From Streptomyces sp. CB02366 (GTDB lineage: Bacteria > Actinomycetota > Actinomycetes > Streptomycetales > Streptomycetaceae): DNA of 64,000 nt. Position numbers and translations under genes: made by a program. Below are positions 16,110 to 25,066 of the stretch, one piece after another. The number at the start of each line of letters is the position of its first letter. The stretch's first letter is position 1. The notes beneath the pieces were generated by a model. It was not told the origin of the DNA. It saw only the letters and a program-made list of their open reading frames with translations, and made no database searches. The stretch covers positions 1,193,001 to 1,257,000 of the forward strand of contig NZ_LIVT01000003.1 in the NCBI RefSeq assembly GCF_001905905.1, in the 5' to 3' direction.

Positions 16110-16952
16110 TCAGCGGAACGCGTCGGCGTTCTCCTCGGCCCAGCGGCGGTAGGTGCGGGCCGGCGAGCCGGTGACCCGGGCCACGGTGTCGTGGACGGCC
16201 AGCAGCTCGTCGTTGACGTCGCCGCCCATCAGGTCGAGGAGGCTGTTCGCCGCCTCGGCCCCCATCGACGCGGCCATCGGCCCGTAGGCGTCCTCCCGGC
16301 TGATCCCGAGGCAGGCCACCTCCCGTCCCAGCACCCGCCCCAGCTCACCAGTCTGCTGCCGGGGAGTGATCGGCTCCGGGCCGGTGAGCGGATATGTCCG
16401 CCCCCGGTGGTCCGGCCCGGTCAGGGCCGCGCGGGCCACCGAGGCGATATCGGCGGGGTGGACGGCCGGCAGCCCGGTGTCCGGGTAGGGCACGCGGACC
16501 GCGGACTCCTCGCGTACGGACTCCGCCCACCAGAGGGTGTTGGAGGCGAACTGGGTGGGCCGCAGGACGGTCCACGCCATCCCGCTCTCCCGCAGGCGGT
16601 GCTCGACGGCGCGATGGGTTCGGGCCGGTCCGAGGTGCGGATGGGTCACGACGGTGATGGAGGAGACCAGCACCACATGCTCCACGCCCGCGTCCCGGGC
16701 GGCGTCCAGGACCCCGGCGTCATCGCCGAAGCCCGCGACGAGGAACAGCGAACGTCCCCCTCCCAGCGCGGATTTCAGCGAACCGGGCCTCCCGAGATCG
16801 CCTTCCACCACCTCCACCCCGTGGGGCGTCACCGCCTCGGCCCGTGCCGCGTCACGGCTGAGCACCCGCACGTCGGGCCCGTGGCCCTCCGCGTGCAGCT
16901 GCCGTACCAGCTCGCGGCCGACGTTCCCGGTCGCACCGGTCACCACGATCAT
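16110..16952 (-). CDS. NmrA-like NAD(P)-binding oxidoreductase
   Basis: A 280-residue atypical short-chain dehydrogenase: Rossmann motif VTGATGNVG at residues 4-12, LVSSITVV strand, VLRPTQFASNTLWW, and a YPLTGPEPITPRQQ region as in quinone/azo-reductase-like NmrA proteins. The canonical Tyr-x-x-x-Lys is absent, as is usual in this group. The ATG follows AGGAG. Its promoter (17127-17097) has a 19-base spacer holding a SoxR-type box, so I expect induction by redox-cycling compounds. Confidence 0.85.
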   Translation of the reverse strand: MIVVTGATGNVGRELVRQLHAEGHGPDVRVLSRDAARAEAVTPHGVEVVEGDLGRPGSLKSALGGGRSLFLVAGFGDDAGVLDAARDAGVEHVVLVSSITVVTHPHLGPARTHRAVEHRLRESGMAWTVLRPTQFASNTLWWAESVREESAVRVPYPDTGLPAVHPADIASVARAALTGPDHRGRTYPLTGPEPITPRQQTGELGRVLGREVACLGISREDAYGPMAASMGAEAANSLLDLMGGDVNDELLAVHDTVARVTGSPARTYRRWAEENADAFR

Positions 16953-17020
16953 CGTTGAGCACTCCTCTGTCCGGTCTGTCCGGCCTGTCAGGTCTGCCAG
17001 GTCCGCCAGGCCTGCCGGGT

Positions 17021-17073
17021 CTGCCCGACCGTCCCGGACTGCCCGACCGTCCCGGACTGCCCGACCGTCCCGG
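17021..17073. repeat. 18-bp tandem repeat in the nmrA-like 5' leader
   Basis: Nearly three copies of an 18-base unit (CTGCCCGACCGTCCCGGA), preceded from about 16965 by degenerate CTG/GTCC steps. Together they fill the space between the redox promoter and the start codon and would be transcribed as leader RNA. Confidence 0.8.
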
Positions 17074-17096
17074 TCGGCGTTGGTTCGACGAGGGGA

Positions 17097-17127
17097 ACGC
17101 TAGAACCTCAACCAGCCTTGATATCAA
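17097..17127 (-). promoter_or_regulatory. SoxR-type promoter of the NmrA-like gene
   Basis: Minus-strand TTGATA and TAGCGT are separated by exactly 19 bases, the long spacer of MerR/SoxR promoters. The spacer region contains CCTCAA-N6-TTGATA (plus strand 17106-17123), close to the SoxR box CCTCAA-N6-TTGAGG. Confidence 0.65.
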
Positions 17128-17153
17128 GCGCGTTGGGCCGAGAACGGGGGCGC

Positions 17154-17184
17154 TTGACCTCAACCCTGCTTGAGGGGGCACGGT
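17154..17184 (+). promoter_or_regulatory. SoxR-type promoter of the SnoaL-like gene
   Basis: TTGACC, a 19-base spacer and a weak CACGGT. The spacer holds a perfect SoxR-type box CCTCAA-CCCTGC-TTGAGG at 17158-17175, with arms identical to the classical soxS operator. Confidence 0.6.
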
Positions 17185-17232
17185 GCCGGTGAACGGCCGA
17201 CGAGACGGCCGCACCACCCGAGGAGTCTCCCC

Positions 17233-17772
17233 ATGAGCACCCCGACCCCCGCCCCGACCCCTGCTCCGACTCCGCCCCCGGCGGTCATCGGCGTACCGGC
17301 CCCGCAGGAGGACGTCGACGCCGTCGTCGCGTTCGTCGCGCGGGTGCAGCACGCCCAGCAGAACGCGCTGCCCGACGACTTCCTCGACGGTTTCCGTGAG
17401 GACGCCGTCTGGACCACGGCCCACGGGAAGAGGCTGACCGGCCTGCCGGAGATCAGCGCGTTCACCCGCGCGGTGCTGCCGCCGCAGGCGGACTCCCCGG
17501 TGACGGCCACGTACACGGTGGACCTGATCCTCTTCATCCGCCCCGACGTCGCGGCGGTCAAGATCCGGCAGCGCCCGGTCTCCCGCGACGACGGCCGTTT
17601 CCTGGACGAGGTCTTCCACGGTCAGGAGGACCCCTCCGGGCTCATGGCCGACCACCCCGAGGCGGTCCCCGGCACCCCGACCTACGTACTGGCCAAGGAC
17701 GACGGCGTCTGGCGCATCGCGGCGGGGCAGAACACCCAGGTGCTCGACGCGCAGACCCTGACAGCGGGGTGA
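17233..17772 (+). CDS. SgcJ/EcaC (SnoaL-like) family protein
   Basis: A 179-residue NTF2/SnoaL-fold protein with a Thr/Pro-rich N-terminus, then VVAFVARVQHAQQNALPDDFLDGFREDAVWTT, GLPEISAFTRAVLP, and the closing strand TYVLAKDDGVWRIAAGQNT that marks SgcJ/EcaC proteins. These are usually small dimeric stress or tailoring proteins without a settled reaction. ATG preceded by GAGGAGT. It is divergent from the NmrA-like gene with its own SoxR-type promoter, so the two probably form one redox-responsive unit. Confidence 0.8.
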   Translation: MSTPTPAPTPAPTPPPAVIGVPAPQEDVDAVVAFVARVQHAQQNALPDDFLDGFREDAVWTTAHGKRLTGLPEISAFTRAVLPPQADSPVTATYTVDLILFIRPDVAAVKIRQRPVSRDDGRFLDEVFHGQEDPSGLMADHPEAVPGTPTYVLAKDDGVWRIAAGQNTQVLDAQTLTAG

Positions 17773-17945
17773 CGCACCGTCCGGAGGGGGCGAGGGCGGC
17801 CCGGCACGCCGTGCGGAGGGGGGCGGCGGCGACCTGACGCGCGCTCATCCCCGCAGGTCCGCCCGAAGCTCAAGCCCCGAGCCCCGAGTTCCGAGCCGCG
17901 TGCTCCGAGCCGCAGGCTTCGGGCTTCGAGCCCCTTCTGTAGGAA

Positions 17946-17975
17946 TGGGTGGTGGGGTTCAACCCACCCACCCTC
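17946..17975 (+). terminator. Possible hairpin terminator downstream of the SnoaL-like gene
   Basis: GGGTGGTGGG, a short loop, then CCCACCCACCC followed by pyrimidines. It is the only clear structure in the 17773-18047 part of the gap. Confidence 0.4.
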
Positions 17976-18047
17976 CCTTTCCCCGTCGAGTTCCGAACTG
18001 CCCCCGCCCTGCTCGAATTCGATCGTGCGTGACGCCAAGTGACCGAG

Positions 18048-18077
18048 TTGCGCCGGAGCGTAGGCGCGCTCTAGGTT
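18048..18077 (+). promoter_or_regulatory. Promoter of the winged-helix/zinc-ribbon gene
   Basis: TTGCGC, an 18-base spacer and TAGGTT, about 110 bases upstream of the start codon. Confidence 0.45.
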
Positions 18078-18184
18078 CACGACCAGCAACCCACTACCCG
18101 TAAAAACGGACAACCCCGGCGGTGCTACCAACACCAACCGGGGTCTGACCGTAAGAGACCGCCTGCTAGAAAGGCTGGATCCCT

Positions 18185-19279
18185 ATGGCTGCCGCCAACC
18201 TTAGTGCCGCCCTGCGCGCGCCCGCCCATCCCATGGCGAAAGCCGGGTACGGAAAACGCGACGCCCCCGGCCAGGCTCCGCCGCGCGCCGCCGACTTCGC
18301 CGGCCTGGAGCCGCGTGAGGCGGCCATCGCCGCGTACATCGACCGGCTCCCCGAAGGCGCGGCGATCGGCTACAAGGTGCTGGCCGAGGAACTGCCCGAC
18401 TACGGCCAGCAGGCGTGCCGCAGCACGCTGGACCGGCTGACGCGGAGCGGGCACCTGCGCCGCATCAGGGTCCACCTCGTCCTGGTCGACGGCCAGAGGC
18501 GCTGGGTGACCCGTACGTACTTCTCCCGCACCGCCCGCGACGCCGACTGGTGGGCCGCCCACGTGCGGTTCGTCCGGGGCGTGGACGCGCCGGGGCAGCC
18601 ACCGGCCCCCGCCGCCGTGCCCGGCACCGCCGCTTCCGCCGCCGTGCCCGCGCCCTCCGGCGCATCTGCCGCCCCTGCCGTCCCCGCCACCACCGAGCCG
18701 AACGCGGAACCGGCCCCGGGGGCGGCAACGGGACCGGGCACGGAGCCGGAGCCCGGCGTGCGCGCCCCGCGCTCGGAGGCGTACGCCCTCCTCGCCGGGC
18801 TCGGCGGCCGGGAGCCCCGGCTCCAGCTGTCCGAGGGCGAATGCGTGGAGCTGGAACACCTGGTCGGGGAGTGGCTGGCGCGCGGCGCCGGCCGCGAACA
18901 GATCACCCGGGCCCTGACCTCGGGCCTGCCGACGCCCGTGCACTCCGCCGGGCACTTCCTCCGCAAGCGACTGGAGACCAAGATGCCGCCGACGCCCACC
19001 CCCGTACCGGAGAACGACCCGCGGAGCGAGCGCATCACCGCGGTCGTGATGGTGTGCCTGTTCTGCGACGAGGACGAGACGACGACCACGCTGGACCACG
19101 GCGTCTGTGGCGACTGCCGCGCGGCGATCGCCCGCGACGAGGCGCTGGGCCTGACCGGCGACGTACCGGACACGTTCCTGGCCCGGCCGCGCGCCGAGGT
19201 CGACGTCGCCGCCCGCATGGCCGAACTCCGCTCGGCCGCCGTCCGCCCGGTCCTCCCGGCCCCGAGGCCGCGCCGATGA
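18185..19279 (+). CDS. Winged-helix and zinc-ribbon protein, putative regulator
   Basis: A 364-residue protein. Residues about 39-115 form a winged helix (GLEPREAAIAAYIDRLPEG, YKVLAEELPDYGQQACRSTL, RLTRSGHLRRIRVHL, WVTRTYFSRTARDADWW). An Ala/Pro-rich linker follows, then a helical region (LSEGECVELEHLVGEWLARG), and a C-terminal zinc ribbon with CLFC and CGDC. It belongs to a Streptomyces-specific family with many paralogues; I know no proven role, but DNA binding is likely. The ATG at 18185 has only a weak purine stretch before it. Confidence 0.75.
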   Translation: MAAANLSAALRAPAHPMAKAGYGKRDAPGQAPPRAADFAGLEPREAAIAAYIDRLPEGAAIGYKVLAEELPDYGQQACRSTLDRLTRSGHLRRIRVHLVLVDGQRRWVTRTYFSRTARDADWWAAHVRFVRGVDAPGQPPAPAAVPGTAASAAVPAPSGASAAPAVPATTEPNAEPAPGAATGPGTEPEPGVRAPRSEAYALLAGLGGREPRLQLSEGECVELEHLVGEWLARGAGREQITRALTSGLPTPVHSAGHFLRKRLETKMPPTPTPVPENDPRSERITAVVMVCLFCDEDETTTTLDHGVCGDCRAAIARDEALGLTGDVPDTFLARPRAEVDVAARMAELRSAAVRPVLPAPRPRR

Positions 19280-19571
19280 GCGGGCGTGAACTGCCGGCCG
19301 GGCCCCCGAGCAGGTGAGGCTGGAGTTCCCCGACCCCGCCGCGTACCCCGACTGACCGCTTCGACTCGCCCGGCCGACCCCGATCGTGTGGGCTGGGACA
19401 CAAAAGGGAGTGCGCGTGGCCCGGGTGGGCAACAGCCCTCTACGAGCGGTTCGGGACGACACGCCGTACCGGGTGATGAGCGGGACATCTCATCATCTGG
19501 TATGGACGGGTCGATTCCGGGCTGCTCGTTAAACTGAGCCGACCGCAGTAATGACTGAGCGAGGAGCGCAC

Positions 19572-20843
19572 GTGGGCCTTGTCGTGCAGAAGTACGGAGG
19601 CTCCTCCGTAGCCGATGCCGAGGGCATCAAGCGGGTTGCCAAGCGAGTCGTCGACGCCAAGAGGAACGGCAACCAGGTGGTTGTCGTGGTGTCCGCGATG
19701 GGCGACACGACGGACGAGTTGATAGATCTCGCCGAGCAGGTGTCCCCGATGCCTACCGGCCGGGAATTCGACATGCTGCTGACCGCGGGTGAGCGGATCT
19801 CCATGGCCCTGCTGGCGATGGCGATCAAAAACCTGGGTCACGAGGCCCAGTCGTTCACGGGCAGCCAGGCCGGTGTCATCACCGACTCGGTCCACAACAA
19901 AGCGCGCATCATCGACGTCACTCCGGGCCGCATCCGGACCTCGATCGACGAGGGCAACATCGCCATCGTCGCCGGGTTCCAGGGCGTGAGCCAGGAGGGC
20001 AAGAACATCACCACCCTCGGCCGCGGCGGATCGGACACGACCGCCGTCGCGCTGGCCGCCGCGCTGGACGCCGAGGTCTGCGAGATCTACACCGACGTCG
20101 ACGGCGTCTTCACCGCGGACCCCCGGGTCGTGAAGAAGGCGAAGAAGATCGACTGGATCTCCTTCGAGGACATGCTGGAGCTGGCCGCGTCCGGCTCCAA
20201 GGTGCTGCTGCACCGCTGCGTCGAGTACGCACGCCGTTACAACATCCCGATCCACGTCCGCTCGTCCTTCTCCGGACTGCGCGGCACCTGGGTCAGCAAC
20301 GAGCCGCAAGGGGACCAGAAGGTGGAGCACGCGATCATCTCCGGAGTCGCCCACGACGTCTCGGAGGCCAAGGTCACCGTCGTCGGCGTCCCGGACAAGC
20401 CGGGCGAGGCGGCCGCGATCTTCCGCGCCATCGCGAACGCCGAGGTCAACATCGACATGGTGGTGCAGAACGTCTCCGCCGCGACGACCGGCCTGACGGA
20501 CATCTCCTTCACCCTGCCGAAGGCCGAGGGCCGCAAGGCGATCGACGCCCTGGAGCGGACCAGGGGCGCCATCGGCTTCGACTCGCTCCGTTACGACGAC
20601 CAGATCGCCAAGATCTCCCTGGTCGGCGCGGGTATGAAGACCAACCCGGGCGTCACCGCCGGCTTCTTCGAAGCGCTCTCCGACGCGGGTGTCAACATCG
20701 AACTGATCTCGACCTCCGAGATCCGCATCTCGGTGGTCACCCGTGCCGACGCCGTCAACGAGGCCGTGCGCGCCGTGCACACCGCCTTCGGGCTCGACAG
20801 CGACTCCGACGAGGCGGTCGTCTACGGAGGCACCGGCCGATGA
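19572..20843 (+). CDS. ask: Aspartate kinase
   Basis: A 423-residue class III aspartokinase: [12 protein letters not shown] at residues 3-14, [17 protein letters not shown] with the substrate-binding block, [12 protein letters not shown], and two C-terminal ACT domains beginning at [14 protein letters not shown] and [13 protein letters not shown]. It phosphorylates L-aspartate, opening synthesis of lysine, threonine, methionine and diaminopimelate. The GTG at 19572 follows GAGGAGC. An internal GTG at 20322 with an AAGGGG site could give a separate beta subunit. It overlaps asd by ATGA. Confidence 0.97.
   Translation: MGLVVQKYGGSSVADAEGIKRVAKRVVDAKRNGNQVVVVVSAMGDTTDELIDLAEQVSPMPTGREFDMLLTAGERISMALLAMAIKNLGHEAQSFTGSQAGVITDSVHNKARIIDVTPGRIRTSIDEGNIAIVAGFQGVSQEGKNITTLGRGGSDTTAVALAAALDAEVCEIYTDVDGVFTADPRVVKKAKKIDWISFEDMLELAASGSKVLLHRCVEYARRYNIPIHVRSSFSGLRGTWVSNEPQGDQKVEHAIISGVAHDVSEAKVTVVGVPDKPGEAAAIFRAIANAEVNIDMVVQNVSAATTGLTDISFTLPKAEGRKAIDALERTRGAIGFDSLRYDDQIAKISLVGAGMKTNPGVTAGFFEALSDAGVNIELISTSEIRISVVTRADAVNEAVRAVHTAFGLDSDSDEAVVYGGTGR
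20308..20324 (+). promoter_or_regulatory. Internal ribosome site and GTG start for an aspartokinase beta subunit
   Basis: AAGGGG lies 8 bases before a GTG at 20322, in frame with ask, giving a product of about 173 residues with only the ACT domains. Class III aspartokinases of Corynebacterium and Bacillus are known to use an equivalent internal start for an alpha2beta2 enzyme. Confidence 0.5.
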
Positions 20844-21925
20844 CCGGGCACCGCCCTTCGCTCGCGGTCGTCGGCGCGACCGGGGCGATCGGCGGTGTCA
20901 TGCTCCGGATCCTCTCGCAGCACGCGGACGTCTGGGGCGAGGTCAGACTCGTCGCCTCACCGCGCTCGGCCGGCCGCAAGCTGGCCGTGCGCGGTGAGGA
21001 GAGCGAGGTCCTCGCGCTGAGCGAGGACGTGTTCGACGGCATCGACGTGGCGCTCTTCCTGGTGCCGGACGAGGTGTCCGCCCGCTGGGCCCCGATCGCC
21101 GCCGCCAAAGGCGCCGTCGTCGTCGACGACTCGGCGGCCTTCCGGCTCGACGGCGACGTGCCGCTCGTCGTTCCCGAGATCAACCCCCATGCCGCGCGAC
21201 TGAGGCCGCGCGGCATCGTCGCGTCCCCGAACTGCACCACGCTGTCGCTGATCGTCGCGGTCGGCGCGCTGCACGCCGAGTTCGGGCTGCGCGAGCTGAT
21301 CGTCTCCTCCTACCAGGCGGTCAGCGGCGCGGGGCGGGACGGCGTCGCGGCCCTGCGCGAGCAGCTGGCGCTGGTGGCCGGTACGGAGCTGGGCACCAGG
21401 CCCGGAGACGTGCGCCGGGCCCTGGGGGACGTCACGGGCGACCCGGGCGGCGGCGCGCCGAGCCCGTTCGCCGCGCCCGTCGCCCTGAACGTGGTGCCCT
21501 GGGCCGGTACGGACGCCGGGGACGGCTGGTCCACCGAAGAGGTCTCCCTCCGCGAGGAGTGCCGCAAGGTGCTGGGTCTGCCGGACCTGAAGGCCACCGC
21601 GACCTGTGTGTACGTCCCCGTCGTCGCCACGCACTCGATGTCCGTCCACGCCCGCTTCGAGAACGAGGTGGCCGTCGACAAGGCGCACGAGATCCTGGCG
21701 ACCGCCCCCGGCGTGGTGTTGTTCGACAACCCGGCGTCCGGGGACTTCCCCACCCCGTCCGACGTCGTCGGCACCGACCCCACCTGGGTGGGCCGCGTCC
21801 GGCGGTCCATGGACGACCCGCATGCCCTGGAAATGTTCCTTTGCGGGGACAATCTCCGAAAAGGTGCGGCTTTGAACGTGGCTCAGATCGCCGAATCGAT
21901 CGCCGCCGAATTCCCCCGGAGATGA
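20840..21925 (+). CDS. asd: Aspartate-semialdehyde dehydrogenase
   Basis: A 361-residue enzyme: NADP-binding [16 protein letters not shown] near the start, the catalytic cysteine in [22 protein letters not shown] and the substrate histidine in [15 protein letters not shown]. It reduces aspartyl phosphate to aspartate semialdehyde, the step after Ask. The ATG overlaps the ask stop (ATGA), and GGAGG lies upstream, so the two are co-translated. Confidence 0.96.
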   Translation: MTGHRPSLAVVGATGAIGGVMLRILSQHADVWGEVRLVASPRSAGRKLAVRGEESEVLALSEDVFDGIDVALFLVPDEVSARWAPIAAAKGAVVVDDSAAFRLDGDVPLVVPEINPHAARLRPRGIVASPNCTTLSLIVAVGALHAEFGLRELIVSSYQAVSGAGRDGVAALREQLALVAGTELGTRPGDVRRALGDVTGDPGGGAPSPFAAPVALNVVPWAGTDAGDGWSTEEVSLREECRKVLGLPDLKATATCVYVPVVATHSMSVHARFENEVAVDKAHEILATAPGVVLFDNPASGDFPTPSDVVGTDPTWVGRVRRSMDDPHALEMFLCGDNLRKGAALNVAQIAESIAAEFPRR

Positions 21926-22197
21926 TCGAACTTCTTTTGTAGGATCTGTGAACGCCCTATGAGCAATTCGCTGGTCTGAACCTCTTGAGCTGGGACGTTG
22001 TCGTATCCGACGATGATCTCCCGGCCTTCTGCAACCGAACCTCGGCCGGGCTGCGTCTCTGCGGTCACTTTGTGCGTGGCCGGGCGCGATGACGGGGCAT
22101 TTGGGGAAGAGCAGGTACGTATGAGGGCATCTCGCACAGCGTCGAACGTGGCGTGGTCCGCGTACAACCCTGACGGGGGGCAGCGTGTCCAACAGGC

Positions 22198-22860
22198 GTG
22201 GCAGAGGTTCTCGACATCACAGTGGTGGGCCCGTTGCGGGGCGCTTCGGCGCGTCCGCTCCGGCGGCCCCGCGCGCCCGGCGGCATGCCGGTGATCGCGC
22301 CCATGCCCGCCGCGCGCCCCGTGTCGTTGCCCTCGCAGCGCGGGGGTGCTGACGAGTCGGTGGCAGCTGGAACCACGGTCGACCATCTCACCGAGACCTA
22401 CCGCGCCCACTACCGCTCCCTGCTCGGTCTCGCGGCCCTGCTGCTGGACGACACCGCCTCGTGCGAGGACGTGGTGCAGGAGGCGTTCATCCGCGTGCAC
22501 TCCGCGCGCAGCCGGGTGCGCGAACCGGAGAAGACCCTCGCGTACCTCCGCCAGACCGTCGTCAACCTCTCGCGCTCCGCCCTGCGTCGGCGCATCCTCG
22601 GGCTGAAACTGCTCTCCAAGCCGATGCCGGACATGGCGAGCGCGGAGGAGGGCGCGTACGACCAACTGGAGCGGGACGCGCTGATCAAGGCGATGAAGGG
22701 GCTCCAGCGGCGCCAGCGAGAGGTGCTGGTGCTGCGTTACTTCGCGGACATGACGGAGGCTCAGGTCGCCGAGGTGCTCGGCATCTCGCTGGGGTCGGTG
22801 AAGGCGTACGGTTCCCGCGGCATAGCGGCCCTGCGCGTGGTGATGGAGGCCCAGGCATGA
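22198..22860 (+). CDS. SigE-family (ECF-type) RNA polymerase sigma factor
   Basis: Region 2 is YRAHYRSLLGLAALLLDDTASCEDVVQEAFIRVH and region 4 is LQRRQREVLVLRYFADMTEAQVAEVLGISLGSVKAYGSRGIAAL. The start is uncertain: GTG 22198 gives 220 residues, while an in-frame ATG at 22285 gives about 191, nearer the usual size. It overlaps the next gene, a single-pass membrane protein, by ATGA; this is the classical sigma/anti-sigma layout, suggesting control by the membrane partner. Confidence 0.85.
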   Translation: MAEVLDITVVGPLRGASARPLRRPRAPGGMPVIAPMPAARPVSLPSQRGGADESVAAGTTVDHLTETYRAHYRSLLGLAALLLDDTASCEDVVQEAFIRVHSARSRVREPEKTLAYLRQTVVNLSRSALRRRILGLKLLSKPMPDMASAEEGAYDQLERDALIKAMKGLQRRQREVLVLRYFADMTEAQVAEVLGISLGSVKAYGSRGIAALRVVMEAQA

Positions 22861-24581
22861 GCGGGCCGGAACAGCGTCGCGGACAGGGCCCTGAGGGCTC
22901 CGGGGGCAGCGAGGGCTCCGAGCGCAGGCACGAGAACGACCCGACGGGAAACGGAATTGTGAACCACGGGCCGGAGAAGACTCCGCACACCGATCCGGAC
23001 CACCCGCACGAGGGAAGCGTGTCGCCCGAGCCGGGCGGCACACCGGAACCACCCGCGCGCGGGGCCGGGGACGCGGTGGAAGGCCCCGAGGGGCCGGGCC
23101 CCGAGGAAGAGGCCCCCGAGGAAGAGGCCCCCGAGGAACCCGGGGAACCAGCGGCGGCCGAGCACGCAGACGGCCCTGAGGCGGGCGAGCACGCCGACGG
23201 CCCTGAGGCGGGCGAGGCCTCCGAGGGGCGGACCCGGCCCGAGGACGCACGGGAGCGGAGCGCCCGGGAAGACGCGGCCGGGCGGAACGGGGGCACGGCT
23301 CCTGTCGCGGACACCGGCCCTTCGGCAGCCGAGACCCCCGTCACGGACTCGGGTAAGGACGCGGACTCGGTCGAGGGCGGAGCCACGGTCGGGGGCGGGG
23401 GCGCGGGCCCTGTCGCGGCCACCGGCCCCTCGGCAGCCGAGACCCCCGGAGCCGAGGACAGAGCGGCCCCCGGCGACGACGGGGACGGCGGTGGCGACGG
23501 CGATGACATTTTCGGCACGCTGACCAGCCTCTTCGCCGCCGACCGGACAACCGGCCGGAGCGGCGACCCGCGATCCACGGCGTCCGAGGAACTGGACGAG
23601 GTCGCCCTGCGCCGCATGCTGCACGGTGCGGTCCGGGACCTCGCACCCTCCGACGGAACCCTCGACCACCTCCACCGCGCCGTCCCCGCCCGGCGGGCCA
23701 GGCGGCGGCAGGCCGTCGTGGGGGCGGCCGCAGCGGTGCTGCTGATCGGTACCGCCGTCCCCGCCTTCGTCCACGTCGCGACCTCGGACGGCGCGTCCAC
23801 CGCCCGTCCCGCTATCGCCGGACACGGTGAACAGGCCCAGGGCGGCAACGGCGGCGAGAGCGGACCCGAGGAGCCCGGCCGGCGGACCGTGGAACCCACC
23901 GACGGCCGGAGCGAGGGCGGTGCCGACGAGGCCGACCCGGACCCCAGCCCCACCAGGGGCGAGGGCAGGGATCCCGACGCCACGGCGACGGGCCAGAAGC
24001 CCGCCCCGGTCCCCGGGGACATCGCGGCGCTGCCCGTCTGCGAACCGGGCCAGCTCGGCGTGGCGTCCGCCGGCACGGACGCCCCCGCGGCGGACGGCAC
24101 GGTCTACGGCAGGTTCAAGATCGCCAACGTGTCCGGCAAGGACTGCACCGTCAGCGGCAATGGCACGGTGGGCTTCACCGCCCTCGGTGCGGCGGACCCG
24201 CTCAAGATCGGAGTGGTCCAGCACGCGGCGGGCGACGCGGCCCCCGGCCTGCCCGACCCTTCGCAGGAACCGGGCACGGTGCTGCTGAAGCCGGCCATGG
24301 CGTACGAAGTGCGGTTCGCCTGGGTACCCACCGACACGTGTCCCACCACGGTCCCCACCCCGAGCCCGATCCCGTCGACGGACGGCACGGGGGGATCGGC
24401 CGGCGAGGGTACCGACCAGTCCGGCGACACGGCTCAGTCCCTGACCGAGGACGGCGGTACGGCGGAGGGCAGCATCGCCGTGACCCACACCCCGGAGGCG
24501 GGGGCGCCCACGGCGGAGACCACGATCCCCAACGCCTGCTCGGGCACGATCTACCGGACCGGCGCCCTCGCCACGTCGTAG
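22857..24581 (+). CDS. Large single-pass membrane protein, putative anti-sigma factor
   Basis: About 574 residues. Residues 1-220 are Glu/Pro/Gly-rich and disordered, with repeats such as EEEAPEEEAP and HADGPEAGE. A folded cytoplasmic part follows (EELDEVALRRMLHGAVRDLAPSDGTLDHLHRAVPARRARRRQ), then one membrane segment (VVGAAAAVLLIGTAVPAFVHV, about 290-310). The outer domain has a cysteine pair (PVCEPGQLG, KDCTVSG) and resembles DUF4232-like secreted domains. Coupling to the sigma gene by ATGA supports an anti-sigma role. The long acidic N-terminus is unusual for the class. Confidence 0.7.
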   Translation: MSGPEQRRGQGPEGSGGSEGSERRHENDPTGNGIVNHGPEKTPHTDPDHPHEGSVSPEPGGTPEPPARGAGDAVEGPEGPGPEEEAPEEEAPEEPGEPAAAEHADGPEAGEHADGPEAGEASEGRTRPEDARERSAREDAAGRNGGTAPVADTGPSAAETPVTDSGKDADSVEGGATVGGGGAGPVAATGPSAAETPGAEDRAAPGDDGDGGGDGDDIFGTLTSLFAADRTTGRSGDPRSTASEELDEVALRRMLHGAVRDLAPSDGTLDHLHRAVPARRARRRQAVVGAAAAVLLIGTAVPAFVHVATSDGASTARPAIAGHGEQAQGGNGGESGPEEPGRRTVEPTDGRSEGGADEADPDPSPTRGEGRDPDATATGQKPAPVPGDIAALPVCEPGQLGVASAGTDAPAADGTVYGRFKIANVSGKDCTVSGNGTVGFTALGAADPLKIGVVQHAAGDAAPGLPDPSQEPGTVLLKPAMAYEVRFAWVPTDTCPTTVPTPSPIPSTDGTGGSAGEGTDQSGDTAQSLTEDGGTAEGSIAVTHTPEAGAPTAETTIPNACSGTIYRTGALATS

Positions 24582-24724
24582 CCGGACCCGTTCAGCGCCC
24601 CGCGCTGACCCCGGTAACCCCACTCCCCGGCCCGAGCCCCGGCTCGGCCCTGGGCCCAGGGAGCCCGGCCCCCGGCCCGGCTGGTTCGGCCCCGGACCCA
24701 GGGAGTCCGGCTCCCGGTCCGGTC

Positions 24725-24979
24725 GGTTCGGCTCCCGGCCGCAATGGTCCTGCTCCCCGGCCCGGCTGGTTCGGCCCCGGCCCCGGGGGGTTTGACTCCC
24801 GGGCCCGATGGTTCGGCTCCCGGCCGCAATGGTCCTGCTCCCCGGCCCGGCTGGTTCGGCCCCGGCCCCAGGGGGTTTGGCTCCCGGGCCCGATGGTTCG
24901 GCTCCCGGCCCAGCGGGGCGCCTCCCGGCCCGGTGGGTTCGGCTCTCGGGCTCGCAGGGGTCCGGCCCCTGGCTGGGGT
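24725..24979. repeat. 85-bp tandem repeat between convergent genes
   Basis: The segment beginning GGTTCGGCTCCCGGCC recurs at 24725, 24810 and 24895, a period of exactly 85 bases; copies one and two are nearly identical and the third diverges after about 20 bases. Shorter GGTTCGG steps extend on both sides. It fills most of the 485-bp gap 24582-25066 between the anti-sigma-like gene and the SURF1 gene, which otherwise shows nothing. Confidence 0.85.
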
Positions 24980-25066
24980 TCGCCTCCCGGGACCGGTGGT
25001 CCGGTTCAGCGCCCCGCCCCGCCCCGCCTCGTCCCGCCCTCGTCCTGTCCAGGCCAGGGGCAGCCG

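Noticed and set aside
16965..17080. Tandem repeats as a possible CRISPR array (also 13841-13923 and 24725-24979).
   Set aside because: Units are contiguous without unique spacers and no cas genes are present.
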